Below, piece after piece: positions 13,851 to 14,333 of a stretch of DNA of 14,333 nt. Position 1 is the stretch's first letter, and each line of letters starts with the position of its first letter. The translations under genes were made by a program, and so were the position numbers. The notes under the pieces were generated by a model. The model had not been told where the DNA came from. It did no database searches and saw only the letters and a list, made by a program, of their open reading frames with translations. Source of the DNA: Clostridia bacterium (GTDB lineage: Bacteria; Bacillota_A; Clostridia; Oscillospirales; Acutalibacteraceae). Where the stretch lies: positions 1 through 14,333 of the forward strand of contig JAFYUD010000259.1 of NCBI GenBank assembly GCA_017549665.1, in the 5' to 3' direction.

Positions 13851-14333
13851 ATGAAAACAAAAATAATCATCAGCTTATTCTTATCCCTGCTTTTGTTGGT
13901 CAGTATAATTCCTACCATTGAAGTCAGTGCATCAGGATACACCTTGGCACAGCTTCAAGCAAAATTTCCCAACGGAAAATATTGGAATCATCAGGTAAAA
14001 TCAGGACACGGTTACAATGGAATTGCACACTATGGAAGCAACTGTGGAGATATTGAAAATTCGGTAACATCAACCCCTTGTTCTACACATTACGGAACAG
14101 CCGGAATTGGTGGATATGATTGCAATACATACAAAAACCTTGGTATGCAATGCAATGGTTTTGCCAGAAAGCTTGCAAATCTTGTATATGGTGTAAATGA
14201 TTGCGTATCATCATGGGCAAATACAACAAACAAATCAACAGCCATATCTCAAGTAAAACCAGGCGATGTTATTCATTATAAAGGGTATGACGCAGATCCG
14301 ACTCATGGTCATTGGGTGTTTGTCACTGCAGTA
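13851..14333 (+). CDS. Secreted cysteine-peptidase/amidase-like protein, 3' end beyond the window
   Basis: This reading frame is open from ATG 13851 to the window end (161 codons, no stop). Residues 1-27 form a signal peptide (MKTK, hydrophobic core 5-20, cleavage after VSA), so the protein is exported. The mature part begins with FPNGKYWNH (39-47), is Cys-rich (65, 77, 91, 101, 118), and then shows QCNGFARKLANLVYG (100-114) and KPGDVIHY (136-143) followed by HGHWVFVTAV (152-161). A Cys at the start of a helix, a GDV strand and a His before a hydrophobic strand are the order seen in NlpC/P60- and CHAP-like papain-fold enzymes, so C101 and H154 are the likely catalytic pair. This family call is by pattern only. 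Cell-wall hydrolysis or proteolysis are both possible, and anchoring or repeat domains may follow downstream. Confidence 0.8.
   Translation, partial: MKTKIIISLFLSLLLLVSIIPTIEVSASGYTLAQLQAKFPNGKYWNHQVKSGHGYNGIAHYGSNCGDIENSVTSTPCSTHYGTAGIGGYDCNTYKNLGMQCNGFARKLANLVYGVNDCVSSWANTTNKSTAISQVKPGDVIHYKGYDADPTHGHWVFVTAV

Noticed and set aside
13760..13942. Minus-strand reading frame of 60 codons across the divergent promoter region
   Set aside because: It overlaps the palindrome, two promoters and the signal peptide of the secreted protein, and has no recognisable content.

Overview
The window looks like chromosome from a low-GC, anaerobic, probably gut-dwelling member of Clostridia (Ruminococcaceae/Oscillospiraceae-like). 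The evidence is strong AAGGAGG-type ribosome binding sites, TTGACA/TATAAT-type promoters, an A-type flavodiiron protein with its own rubredoxin, several Fe-S radical SAM enzymes, a cytosolic GH29 alpha-L-fucosidase, and an ECF-like sigma factor paired with a membrane partner. The taxon is inferred from gene content only.

Layout. 1-1955: typA (bipA) with its own promoter and terminator. 2027-4325: a sigma factor and a translationally coupled membrane protein, most likely its anti-sigma factor and sensor. 4329-5490: a cytosolic metallophosphoesterase with a clear promoter. 5579-5806: a small two-helix membrane protein. 5849-10846 (minus strand): a tightly packed five-gene operon running B12-binding radical SAM (DUF4080-type), trmB, GH29 fucosidase, FprA flavodiiron protein, rubredoxin. 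It starts from a promoter near 10881-10909 and ends at a bidirectional terminator shared with the small membrane protein. 10929-13413 (plus strand, divergent): a zinc-ribbon polytopic membrane protein whose C-terminus is seven perfect Gly-Cys-Gly units, followed two bases later by a radical SAM/SPASM enzyme. 13449-13649 (minus): a small Cro/C1-type regulator. 13851-end (plus): the start of a secreted cysteine-peptidase-like protein, cut by the window edge.

The best candidate for an undescribed system is the pair at 11000-13413. A membrane protein carries a cytosol-facing (GCG)7 tail with cysteines every third residue, and its two-gene operon contains a SPASM radical SAM enzyme of the kind that modifies cysteine-rich peptides and proteins. 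I infer that the tail is the enzyme's substrate. Unlike a classical RiPP, the substrate would be an integral membrane protein with no visible leader peptide or protease.

The second noteworthy signal is regulatory. The region between the Cro/C1 regulator and the secreted protein holds three copies of a 16-bp element, ATACTTAANNTATTGA. Two of them form a 38-bp near-perfect palindrome that covers two overlapping divergent promoters. This looks like an autoregulated genetic switch.

Smaller points are a CxxC-x7-CxxC motif in the C-terminal domain of TypA, a Cys in place of the usual Asp in the DPWPK motif of TrmB, two start-site corrections (2000 to 2027; 10904 to 11000) and a 52-residue rubredoxin gene that is easily overlooked.
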